Both the position numbers and the translations under genes were made by a program. A DNA stretch of 31,491 bases, taken from the NCBI RefSeq assembly GCF_000003605.2, contig NW_003106098.1, forward strand, positions 91,266 through 122,756. Reading direction: 5' to 3'. This stretch comes from Saccoglossus kowalevskii (Eukaryota > Hemichordata > Enteropneusta > Harrimaniidae). The notes below the pieces were generated by a model, which had not been told where the DNA came from, did not search any database, and saw only the letters and a program-made list of their open reading frames with translations. Positions 1 to 9,190 of this stretch are shown one piece after another (the stretch's first letter is position 1; the number at the start of each line of letters is the position of its first letter).

Positions 1-449
1 CCGATACTCCCCCCGCTCATAGGGAGTGTGTACAGTTGATCATAGTTACTGGGCTCCATGTGGTATATACCTCAATGATTTCATAATGCGACCTTTTCTC
101 TATGTGGCTTCTGAATAAACTTGTATGACGAAGTTTGATCTTTGACATTTTACGTACCTTACTGCTACATGCATAATCAATACATGTAGATCACCAAACA
201 TAAACATGAACCACGGTTAAACGTATGTATTTCAACATGACTTCAGTACATGCATCGTATATATTAAAAAGTCATTTGAAACATTTCCACAATGATATTA
301 AATGGTATTATCAGTACATATTCAATTGTTTTTATTATTAGTAGTAGTATTATTATTTATTGTTTGAGATGTGCACTCGACAATACAATTGAAATATATA
401 CAAGTTCACGTAATACACTCTGCGGGCACCACAGTCCCTCAATACATGG
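1..449. other. AT-rich intergenic sequence
   Basis: I see no gene here. A TTATTA-type microsatellite lies around 335-360. Short open frames in this stretch have no recognisable domain and overlap the adjacent MITE. Confidence 0.6.
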
Positions 450-454
450 TATAA

Positions 455-567
455 CCTAGACTGGCACAGTCGGGCGATTAATTTGTTTTTGTAGTTTAAA
501 TAAAATAAAAAAATTCGCAGAAATGGAGGTGTTAGCGAGAAATCCCCCCCGACTGGCTCATTCTGCA
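455..567 (+). repeat. Left terminal inverted repeat of the 583-bp element
   Basis: This arm pairs with the reverse complement of 909-1037. The innermost matched block is CCGACTGG followed by an ATTCTGCA-type segment; the right arm carries about 16 extra bases before that block. Confidence 0.8.
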
Positions 568-908
568 GGAAATTCATTGCTATTAAATATTCATGAATGC
601 CTACAGGTGGGCGCGGAAACACGTGCAAAATGAGGTGAACATGAGGTCACACTGCAGACATAACATGGCGGCACGTTGAAATTCGAGTTTGTCGTCGTTT
701 CTAATTCATCACAATTTGTAAAAAAAAGTAACTCGTACTAGTCGCAGAATTTAAAAAAAATCAGCTGCTACAACCAACCGACGTCTTCTCGGTCTGAGAT
801 CAGTTGAAGAGATGTTGTGATTGGCTTAGATGATTGTCAGTTACAACATCATTAACATAATTACCCGTTGAAAAATCGACGGGTACCTGCAGTGTCGATA
901 GAGGGCCA

Positions 909-1037
909 TGCAGAATAAACCAGTCGGGATGATTTCACAGTTACAGGGGATTTCGCGCTAACATCTCCATTTCGCGAATTTTTGTATTTTATTTGAACTA
1001 CAAAAATTAATTAATCGCCCGACTGCGCCAGTCTAGG
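909..1037 (-). repeat. Right terminal inverted repeat of the 583-bp element
   Basis: Reverse complement of the left arm (455-567) with a small insertion near 929-945. It ends immediately before the TATAA flank. Confidence 0.8.
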
Positions 1038-1042
1038 TATAA

Positions 1043-2464
1043 CCTATAACAATGAAAGTTTAAACATGGAAGGTCCGTTTGTACCTTCCATGGTTTAAAG
1101 GTGTTGTTTGTTTACCGATGTCGGGTTCATGTCAGGCACCCCCCCCCCCCGATATACAAAAAGCCGTAAAAAACATAATACATTTATGTACTTATCTAGT
1201 GTATTGTTAAGTTAGTCAACATTCAAGTTCAATTTTACAAGGTATGTGAAATCACACTATACAAATAAATCTGTTAATGATTACGGTACCACGACATGTA
1301 CCTTAAATGTCAAAACATGACCAACAAGTCTAATACTCCCCTCGTGTTAGACCAACCGCACACGAATAACACGTACATAAACAGATTGGACAATGTACAG
1401 AACACGCTCGTGCACATTACATGAATATGTCCCACGGCAAAGTTCAATGCCCCACACGAAGCCGTTGCATGATGCGGGCGAGCTCCACCTACCGTGTTCA
1501 AAATGACTCGTTTCGACACACCTCCCACACGTCACTCGCCAAGGCTTCCAATTTCGATCGCTATCAATGCAGTCCGAGTATGAAGTGCCGTAACGTCCTG
1601 GTACCTAATTATTCATTATCGCTCATCATTGTAGCTAAATCTCGCCGTAAAATATCAAATTTGACTCTGCTGTAACCATCAATGCATCGGTGAAGTAAAC
1701 GTCGCGCTGGTATCAGTCCCAAAATAAGGCGACAGCTGGCACCAGTGAGGTAAACCTGCCAGCACACAGTGTACGGCTATTGTATGTGACGTATTACTAT
1801 GCACATTAAGATTTGCATATATTAACATACAATAGCAACCCGGCCTGTGCTTGACCACGTCCCTTACTCCCGGTTCAACGAGAAGGTGTTTAGCAGTAGG
1901 GTCGGATAGATTTACACAAACCAGAGCAAAAACATGTCCGCTTCGCCTTTGGACCGACGTCAGAATAGGCAAGCAACTAAATGACCTTTGTTTTTAGTGT
2001 GATGGCTTGTCACATGGTACCTGCACATATGCTCCAACTATGCGGTGACGATGGTGACGTGTACACCACCATTTTTATTATAACGTAATTTATAGCAGCG
2101 ATGTATTGTGTAATACTACGAACATTTTAATTTTATAATGAATCTAATTATCAAAAATTAAGAACGCTAACAATAAATTGATCAGGGAAGACAAGGTGAA
2201 CGCGTCACCCTCAGCCTGGAAGTTATGATAGTTTCAGTCCGGCGCATTGGGTGCATTTTATATTTGCTCAATAGTTTCGCCATGAAATGTAGGTCGTACA
2301 ATTGTCTTATATCTCACCGTGGCAGATATATAATTATTAGCTTGATCACATTACTTAATTTATATTGAGTTTAGTGTAATATACGGCAATTGTCAATACT
2401 AATTTTCCCTTCTGTTATTATTTGTCACTTCTTGCCTGGACCTGTCCACCCTCTGATGGTTAAC
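1043..2464. other. Gene-free stretch with a locally CpG-rich patch
   Basis: A run of C lies at about 1139-1150. The part from about 1340 to 1980 is visibly richer in CG dinucleotides than its surroundings and carries short overlapping open frames on both strands. None shows a convincing domain. It could be a decayed exon or a promoter-like patch, but I cannot support either. Confidence 0.4.
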
Positions 2465-2466
2465 TA

Positions 2467-2673
2467 CTGTAAAATGACTAATTTTCACTGGGTTTAAATT
2501 TCACTGATTTACCATTTCAGGCATATTCAGTGGGTTTTAAATTCACGGTTTCGTCATTTAGATAATGTGCTCCATGCTAAATTTTACATATTCACTGGGT
2601 TTTAATTTAGCGCATTTTCCAAGCGGCGAAATAAGCTAAACTAAAACCCAGTAAATAATTACCCCCTTTACAG
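2467..2673. mobile_element. 207-bp TA-flanked MITE
   Basis: The element begins CTGTAAA and ends TTTACAG, with TA on both sides (2465-2466 and 2674-2675), as expected of a TA-targeting (Tc1/mariner-like) miniature element. The inverted arms extend imperfectly through the CACTGGGTTT motif on the left and AAACCCAGTAAA on the right. The interior holds three spaced copies of a TTCAsTGGGTTTwAA-type motif (near 2488, 2528 and 2592). It has no coding capacity. Confidence 0.75.
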
Positions 2674-2784
2674 TATGCCACAACCCAATAATCAGCACCT
2701 GCGTTTGCTTGTATACATACCGTACGTACTTGATATTTTCGGGTATTTTATTTCGACTAAATTAAATTACTATTTTTTTTTCAG

Positions 2785-2873
2785 ATGAGCCTGAACTCAG
2801 CAGATCAAAATATTGTCCATTCAATTCGCATTCCGCAAATAGCGAATATGACGACTCAAAATATCCTAAAATG
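2785..2873 (+). CDS. Candidate orphan internal exon
   Basis: A strong splice acceptor (a T-rich tract ending TTTTCAG at 2784) is followed by 89 bases that stay open in one frame and then meet GTGTGT, a plausible donor, at 2874. In the phase where the first two bases complete a codon, the peptide is acidic and polar (it begins roughly DEPEL and includes SEYDDSKYPK). I recognise no family. No neighbouring exon is identifiable, so this may be a chance combination of signals. Confidence 0.2.
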
Positions 2874-2875
2874 GT

Positions 2876-3700
2876 GTGTTGTGCACACTACATTCATTTC
2901 GCATATACGAGCGACAAGTCCATGTCGTCGGTTCACTGTCATTTTTTGTTATATATTACATGATTACATTGTTTTTGTTTTTGCATTTTTTATTACATTT
3001 TAGGTTTTACCCGAATATATGATTTTTTGGCTGTTTTTGTTTGTTCTGAACTTTTTTTTTGTTTTACTAATTGTTTTTTTCCTTTTCCTGCTAAATCTTT
3101 GTCAGCCACCGTTTCTAAAGCTACCGCCTCATTCAAGATGATGTTGAGGAATGAACTTTATAATACACACTGGGTATAACTAAGAATGGAAACACACAAA
3201 AAAGTTAATAATAATGATTAGAAAACTGTAAACAGCTATTGTATTATATATTCCCCAAAACAATGCAACATTCAAATCCCAAACTGATTTGACCCCGGCA
3301 GCTTTAAGCTGTATATCGGTCGACGAAAATAGTTTCTGATTAATCGCGTTGTGTTTCAAATAAGAAGGAATATTTTTTTCAAGCCAAAACATAGATGTTA
3401 TATTTATCTCTAAATTTGACAGTTAATTGTTTGTATGCTGTGTTTTCGTCGTTAGCATCTGTAAAAAGTATTGTACACTTGATAGTTTTACCATAGCGAC
3501 ATCACGTACGCATATTTGGTTTGCACGCTGTTGCAGTATTGTTTAGAATCAACAACTTACATGTTTAGAGTAGACATTATAAACATACATTACAGGAATT
3601 TGATAAATAAATTGTTTACTTATTGTATTTACGTGTTGCGACTTTGCAAGGCTTTAAGGTAGCGTAATAAGACACATTCCTGGTAATCACGTGACTGCTG
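2876..3700. other. AT- and T-rich sequence without recognisable genes
   Basis: Long T tracts occur between about 2940 and 3090. The 70-codon minus-strand open frame near 3180-3392 has no domain signature and compositionally looks like random AT-rich sequence. Confidence 0.5.
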
Positions 3701-3802
3701 CGATTGGCTGCATGTTTACTCTGTCACGCCTTACATTTTTATGGGAGAGTTTGTAAGAGAGGAGAGAACAGAGAGGGGTTATCTCAGCTGACCGTTTGGA
3801 TG

Positions 3803-3808
3803 AATAAA
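3803..3808 (+). promoter_or_regulatory. AATAAA poly(A) signal in a possible LTR
   Basis: AATAAAG sits upstream of the gag-like reading frame that starts near 4038, the order expected of a 5' LTR. I could not define LTR ends or a primer-binding site, so the LTR assignment is tentative. Confidence 0.3.
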
Positions 3809-4037
3809 GTTTGACTATCTGTAATAACTAGTGTATTCATTAGGATCGAATCTAGTACCTCTACGTGTAAGTGTTACCAGCCAAGCAAGTCATGTGACAG
3901 TTCCCGAACACGTCGCAAGTTTTCACAACATATGGCAGAGAACCGAATTACTTCTACGCCGATTTCAATGTCATTTAGGAGAGAGACACGCTCAAATACA
4001 AAAGACAAAGGGAAGAAAAATAGCCGAGACATCATAA

Positions 4038-4418
4038 ATGGATGACCAAAGGAAAAGCCTGACACGTTGGAAGTCAGACGAACAACAAAAGTAGAACACG
4101 GTGAGTCACGGTGAGTTCGGTAAATTCCAGGATACCATAGAAAACAAAGATACCGAGAAAAGAAGACAATTCAACAATTATATGGAAGTGAACGGTCTGA
4201 ACGGTCCACGACGAATAGTCAAATTTGCGCTTCAAATGCAAGGGAGCGCTGACAAGAGGCGCACATATATGGAAATAACACATTTGTTTTTACGCGATCC
4301 AAGATACAGATCGCTACTAGAACGCAAACAAGGCGGAAATGAACCAGTTGATGAATACATCGCTGACATCAGTTATATGTGCGCGGAGTTGAACAATAGC
4401 CCACTTAAGAACAGCTAA
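4038..4418 (+). pseudogene. Ty3/gypsy-like gag remnant, first reading frame
   Basis: The frame starts with ATG at 4038 (MDDQRKSL), hits an in-frame TAG at 4092, and stays open until TAA at 4416-4418. The C-terminal third has the pattern typical of capsid regions of Ty3/gypsy-like retrotransposons: an arginine-rich segment, then RKQGGNEPVDEYIADISYMC and a leucine/asparagine-rich end. In that family gag forms the particle that packages element RNA. There is no zinc knuckle, protease or reverse transcriptase downstream, so this is a fragment of a decayed copy. The family call rests only on the capsid-type motif and general composition. Confidence 0.5.
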
Positions 4419-4536
4419 ACCACTTCATGATGAAGGGGCATCGATCAGAGAACAAGAAGAAGCACGCCGCCGAACCAGACTTGATCAGATACAACATGGG
4501 GACGCGGTAACTAGCCGTACAAGTCAAGAATTGTAA
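4414..4536 (+). pseudogene. Gag remnant continued in a second frame
   Basis: Shifting one frame at about 4414 gives 40 further open codons, rich in Arg, Gln and Glu (includes REQEEARRRTRLDQI). This is like the charged helix that often follows the capsid in such gag proteins. It ends at TAA 4534-4536. A single frameshift separates it from the preceding block. Confidence 0.4.
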
Positions 4537-4559
4537 GAGATACAAAAGGTAATGGAAAG

Positions 4560-5460
4560 ACTCACAGAGAAAACAGAACAGTTAATAATCTAGAATAAAC
4601 GAAGAAAAGAATATTCATTACAAATATGTGCGAAGGAGAATATATTCAATACAAACATGGGCGAAGGATAGTATTTTCGTCACTAAGATGGATGGAGAGT
4701 ATTTTCAATTCGAAGTTAAGTGCAAACCAAATATGATGTATTCCTTAAATCGTTTACCAGGTAAGCTGGAGAAGAATGTGGCGGGTACAGTATTTTTACT
4801 GGAATGAGGGGGGGGGCTTTTCTTGAATTTCGATTGTGGAACAAAATTTGTTTCATCGGCGCGTTTTGTTTACAATAGCTGCGTCAGCGTCGCTTATGAA
4901 TCAGATGTGACAGAATGTTTACAGTCGGCACCTGTGAAACTGGAACAAGTTACCTCGATAATAAAGTTCACATGTAAATTGCTATGGTTACTACTCGTTC
5001 CAATTCACGTCTGCAATTTTAATTTTTAAATTAAAATATAATGTTAATCACACTTAACATCTGTGCCCTTCCACTGAATAGATATAAGGGTTTAATTCTT
5101 ACGATGTTCTGATTGACCCCGAGATTGACCATCGTCCACTCGCTCCAAAGTTAAAGCGACTAACACCTAAGGAATGATATAATCCAGTTTCTAATCAAAT
5201 AAAATGAAGCTTTCGATAATGAAAAGTTTCGTTTCATATTATTTCCTTGGCAGGTTCGCAGATTACCCAAAGAGTTACTTACAAGTTAGATGGATATAAT
5301 GTTAAGGGGAAACGTTTATTTATGTTCATGAATCTGAACATTGGCATTCAATTGTGAAAAATTCACAGAAAGGAAATAATTTAGTATGAATCTATCCATG
5401 ATCTATGTAATTCCATCTTCTATCAGGGGAGAAATTATTCTCTTCGGGGTTCTCCACACG
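4560..5460. other. AT-rich sequence without recognisable genes
   Basis: It contains a G homopolymer near 4808-4816 and short open frames with no domain. No pol-like sequence follows the gag remnant, so the rest of that retroelement is missing or unrecognisable. Confidence 0.5.
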
Positions 5461-5616
5461 TGTCAGGGGGAAATCTTGTCTCTCTATCGCGTCCCCTTGA
5501 GGTACGGGATCGGGAAAGTCAATTAAGCTTTACAGACATATAAGACACACACAACAGAATACGTTTCAACTTTCGTCTTAGTCGATCAGTCGAGCACTCT
5601 ATAAGACACAACGCCC

Positions 5617-5632
5617 TGGGGAAAAGTCCCCA
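5617..5632 (-). repeat. Small hairpin inside the LTR-like segment
   Basis: TGGGGA and TCCCCA form a perfect 6-bp stem around an AAAG loop. It lies downstream of the poly(A) signal in the minus-strand reading of the LTR, within the area expected for the R/U5 boundary. Confidence 0.6.
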
Positions 5633-5634
5633 AG

Positions 5635-5735
5635 ACTATCGCAAGGCTGAACCAAGACTCGCCCAAGACTCGCAGACTCGCCCCACAACTCTCCAAGACT
5701 CGACTGCCTCTGTCGTGGAGTACTCGCCAAGACCA
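5635..5735 (-). repeat. Degenerate CCAAGACTCGC short repeats
   Basis: About five imperfect copies of a CCAAGACTCGC-type unit are packed into about 100 bases, inside the LTR-like segment. Confidence 0.6.
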
Positions 5736-6308
5736 ACTAAAACAACTTTATTCATTTTCAAAACTCTAACCAATTACAAAACAGTAAAAAGACTCTAGGG
5801 CGTAACCTTCAATCAAAAAGCCAATCACACTAAGTACTGAATACGTCATATCTTTTGATTAATCGTTCACAACATTAATAACTACGAATACCAACTGTCA
5901 GAAATAGTAGTCCGAATAGCGACGGTTATCTCGTAATTAGTTCCAAATCACTGAGTCGAGTTCCGTCCAGGACCTCGCCTGTCTAAACGATGCCAGACAT
6001 AACACATTCATTCACTCGTAATCGGCTAATTAAGTCGATTAACAGATACGCGTAAACAATTTCATCATACTTCACACACAGCTTCGCAATGAATGGCTTT
6101 CGCGATTGATTGGCTTTCACGATGATTGACTTTCGCGGTGAGTCGCAGAAACTTGTTTTTTTCATGGCAGTTGAGAATCTAATGCTGTATGTTTCATTAA
6201 CAACCGTTAATCTGGAAATACCATGTATAATTAAAATGATACTAAGTATATGAGATATGTAGTTATATGCATAATTGGTACACCTTAATACAAATTAGTG
6301 TTATTTAC

Positions 6309-6429
6309 GAAAATATTTGTTCACAATTTTATAAACTGGCATGGAAATACCCACCACAATGCAAATTCACATAATTTTGTTTACTTTGCATGTGTACTAC
6401 GATTGTATATAACCTGGACAAAAGAAAGT
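6309..6429 (+). repeat. Diverged direct repeat, copy 1
   Basis: Three blocks in this copy recur in the same order at 7128-7390: GAAAATATTTGTTCAC with an ATTTTATAAA continuation, ATAATTTTGTTTACT followed by TGTGTACTACG, and an AACCTGG-AAAAGAAA block. The second copy contains extra sequence between blocks. Confidence 0.7.
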
Positions 6430-7127
6430 ATTATGTTTCCATGCCATGAGACATTTCCCTCTATCTGTGTAACTTCATATTTTTGTATAAGGTAGTGAGA
6501 ATGCATATACGTTAACTGGGATGTATATATCCTAGCTAGTTTCTAGTGCACCCTCTCATATTACTTGACAATAGTCTACAAATATTTTGTAAGCTATAAA
6601 ATTGGTATACGTAACAGAAGTAAGTAAGTAAAAGTTACATCCCAGTAAGTAAAAGAACCAATGTTTCGTTGCATCTTCGTTGTATTTAATTGGCCGTAAA
6701 GGGACTGGAGGAGACAACTTAACACTTAATGTCCGTCAATTACTGAGATACAAAGGGTGACAGCCGCCTGACTCAAAATGTTGACAGGGTGTCAAATCGC
6801 GACTTTACGTACGGTCTGCCTTTGATATAGCTCTATAAAATTCACTACAGTGAGTTGAGTCCATGTGAGCATAGAAGCTGTGATGTTTTTCAATTAAGAA
6901 AACTTACTACAAACACATGTGTGTATATGTGCTATTTATCAGTTTTCAACGCATGAACCTCCCCTCACGAACCCTGATATGTCGTGTTTTTTTGTTTGGA
7001 TCCACGGTTTAGCGAGGGATCATCGTATCACTAATGTGTTGCAATACGACAAAATAAAAAAAAAATTCAATATAAAATATTCCATCAGTGACAATGATGG
7101 GTGCATTTTACGGTTAGTGTTTGTTAT

Positions 7128-7390
7128 GAAAATATTTGTTCACTATTTTATAAAAATGGCTTTGTAATTCCCATCACCAATTATATATAATGCACATCAT
7201 GTTACTACCGGTAATCCAAAATCACTCTCGATAATTTTGTTTACTGTGTGTGTACTACGGTTGCATTTGAAGTTTTTATCATTTTAATGGTGTGCATATT
7301 TTACCGGTAATACATAAAGGTACACTTTACAAAAATACCCATGATATATTAATTATAGACTCCATTATACAACCTGGAAAAAAGAAATTC
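7128..7390 (+). repeat. Diverged direct repeat, copy 2
   Basis: Collinear with 6309-6429, with the three shared blocks at about 7128-7156, 7231-7265 and 7365-7390. The spacing between copies grows from about 820 to about 960 bp, meaning insertions in this copy. It is either an old duplication or two copies of one interspersed repeat. Confidence 0.7.
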
Positions 7391-8487
7391 TTATCTTTTC
7401 TTGATATAATGATAACGTGTTACTTTATGCGAAAATCCTAGTAAATGAGATTTAAAAAAAGGATTGTCCCTTGCCCCATTAATGCTGTATGTTGACGCTA
7501 CTTTCAGGTCCTACCTGTTAATCAGAGTCTCATGTTGACCATGCACCGGATCATTTACTTACTTAATACTTACTTATCAGTGTAAAATTCGACCGAACAA
7601 AAGTAACAAAAAGATCTGAAAGTCTGTTGCCCGTGTCAAAAAAGCTTATAGAATCAAAATAGTCTGTCAGCCGTTGCTGTCCATCCCAGCGATAGTTTAC
7701 ACATAGAAATTGAGAATCACAATTGCAAAGAAATGAACAATACAGCTATTCCGGCCACCAGGCCATAAATAGAATCATCAGTCTTCATGATTGATTTAAC
7801 TGATATTTCCAATAATTTGTTAGTTGTCTGAGACTGAATGTTGTCAAGTTCGAGAGTGTGTTTTTACGTAGGGCGACGTCAACATTATCTATATTATTTT
7901 ACATCACAGTCCCTCAACACTGTGATTACATTAAAGACGCATTGAAAAGGAAGTCCATTTTGAGCCAGTGCCATTGTAAAATCTCGGAGAGTAGAGGACT
8001 TTTCAAGCTTGGGACGTTCCAGTACGGAGTTGTTCGATTGGCATATCAAAATCCTTTAGTTGTATAGAACATGTTCTATATATTCACCAAAATAACAACG
8101 TTGTCATGTTTCTAGGCATAAAACGAACCTGAAACAAAAGAAGTCATTCGATCTAAACGACCTGCGTCCTTGTCGGGCGCAAATACCAGCGAAGATACCC
8201 TGGAACAAATATTAATGCCGTAATTCACTGCGATGTGAGAATAGGTGACAAAGGTCAAAACAAATTTGAGGGAATCCGAAAACGTAATTTACTGCACGTG
8301 AATTTAACGACGATTTTTTCAACGTTCTGGTTATCTCTGTGCGACAGCAGACTTTGAAATACCATTGAGATCCTCTAAAAACGCAATATATGGCACGATA
8401 AAAACGCAATGTAATGGAATATCACGACGAATGTTTCGAATGTTCGCCCATTCTTCCATGTTTATTTGACGATATGAATGATTCATC
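7391..8487. other. No gene recognised
   Basis: Open frames of 65-69 codons occur at 7858-8067 (plus) and 8212-8409 (minus). Neither has a family signature, a clear splice context or supporting signals. I see nothing else of note. Confidence 0.5.
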
Positions 8488-8658
8488 CCAGCGCTTAGAT
8501 AGGTTATTTACTGGAGGCGCCCGGGAATCAAAATTTAGCGTGAATGTCTTTCCGAGCGAAAAATGTCGGGGTAAAAAAAACGATTTTCGCCCAATCATCC
8601 ACCCAGCCCAGCAGTAATAAAGCGTATTTATTAGAGGCGCCAGGGAACCAAAATTTGG
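8488..8658 (+). repeat. Two direct copies with 120-bp spacing
   Basis: A block of about 50 bases at 8488-8538 recurs at 8608-8658, offset by exactly 120 bp. The best-conserved part is the GAGGCGCC segment and the GGGAAYCAAAATTT that follows it. This is consistent with a two-copy tandem duplication whose intervening part has diverged. Confidence 0.65.
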
Positions 8659-8758
8659 AACTTGAATTATTTGGACGACAATAACCAAGAGCTCAGAGAC
8701 TGTACTTAACGCGGCAATAGCTATGGTGACTGCAAACCCAATGATATTTTAATTTTAG

Positions 8759-8838
8759 TAAGCGAGGGTAAAACCCGTGTTTATGCTATGAGAAAGGACA
8801 TATCTTGAACGTACTTTAGTGCAAATACATTTTTTGAT
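8759..8838 (+). repeat. Diverged direct repeat, copy 1
   Basis: Begins TAAGCGAGGG and contains TTTATGCTATGA and CTTGAACGTACTTTAGT. The same ordered motifs recur at 9105-9190. Confidence 0.65.
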
Positions 8839-9104
8839 TGATTAAACTAACGTTTAAATGTTGTATAGAGTTGTCGGAAATATTCAATATGGCGACACGA
8901 CAACTTCCGGTATGTTAGTTCGAGTTTTCTCGGTGATAGCTACGTGAATTTGAACCAAACTGTTATCGGCAAGATTCAAAATACGACAGTGACAGACACG
9001 AAACGTTATTGAAGGTAAATGAGCACGTCAAGCAAAAAAGAATGTTTCGAGTCGTGGCGTAAAATGGAGGAGAATGGAAATCAGTCGATTTGAGGGTGTC
9101 ACAA

Positions 9105-9190
9105 TAAGCGAGGGAGCAAATCGTTTTTTATGCTATGAAAAGGTGAAGACCTTGAACGTACTTTTTGTACTTTAGTACAACGTCTTTTTT
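9105..9190 (+). repeat. Diverged direct repeat, copy 2
   Basis: Copy of 8759-8838 offset by about 346 bp, starting TAAGCGAGGG. It has a small internal expansion in which the TACTTT motif is duplicated. Confidence 0.65.

Larger units (their letters stand above)
455..1037. mobile_element. Non-autonomous DNA transposon with ~110-bp terminal inverted repeats
   Basis: The two ends are inverted copies of each other. The left arm starts CCTAGACTGG at 455, and the right arm ends CCAGTCTAGG at 1037. Reading both arms inward over about 95 bp, I count roughly seven differences, so identity is above 90%. The element is flanked by TATAA on both sides (450-454 and 1038-1042), the expected footprint of a 5-bp target duplication. 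The same junction could also be read as a 3-bp ATA duplication with the repeat starting ACCTAG. The interior has no transposase-like open frame, so mobility would depend on a transposase supplied elsewhere. I cannot assign a superfamily. High arm identity suggests fairly recent movement. Confidence 0.85.
5461..5999 (-). mobile_element. Probable solo LTR
   Basis: The segment begins TGTC at 5461 and ends GACA at 5999, giving the TG...CA boundaries and short inverted ends of an LTR. On the minus strand it has AATAAAG (complement of 5747-5752) followed by a G/T-rich stretch, the usual order of LTR poly(A) signals. No retroviral-type coding sequence lies on either side, so it would be a solo LTR. 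The flanks (CACACG left, TAACAC right) do not show a clear target duplication, which weakens the exact boundaries. Confidence 0.45.

Noticed and set aside
1340-1560. CpG-rich minus-strand frames with a motif (NWKPW...C...HFEHG) vaguely like a THAP zinc finger
   Set aside because: The Cys/His spacing does not match C-x2-H, and neighbouring frames are full of stops; the resemblance is too weak to call.
8414-8688. Overlapping open frames on both strands
   Set aside because: They coincide with the 120-bp direct repeat and show no family signature.
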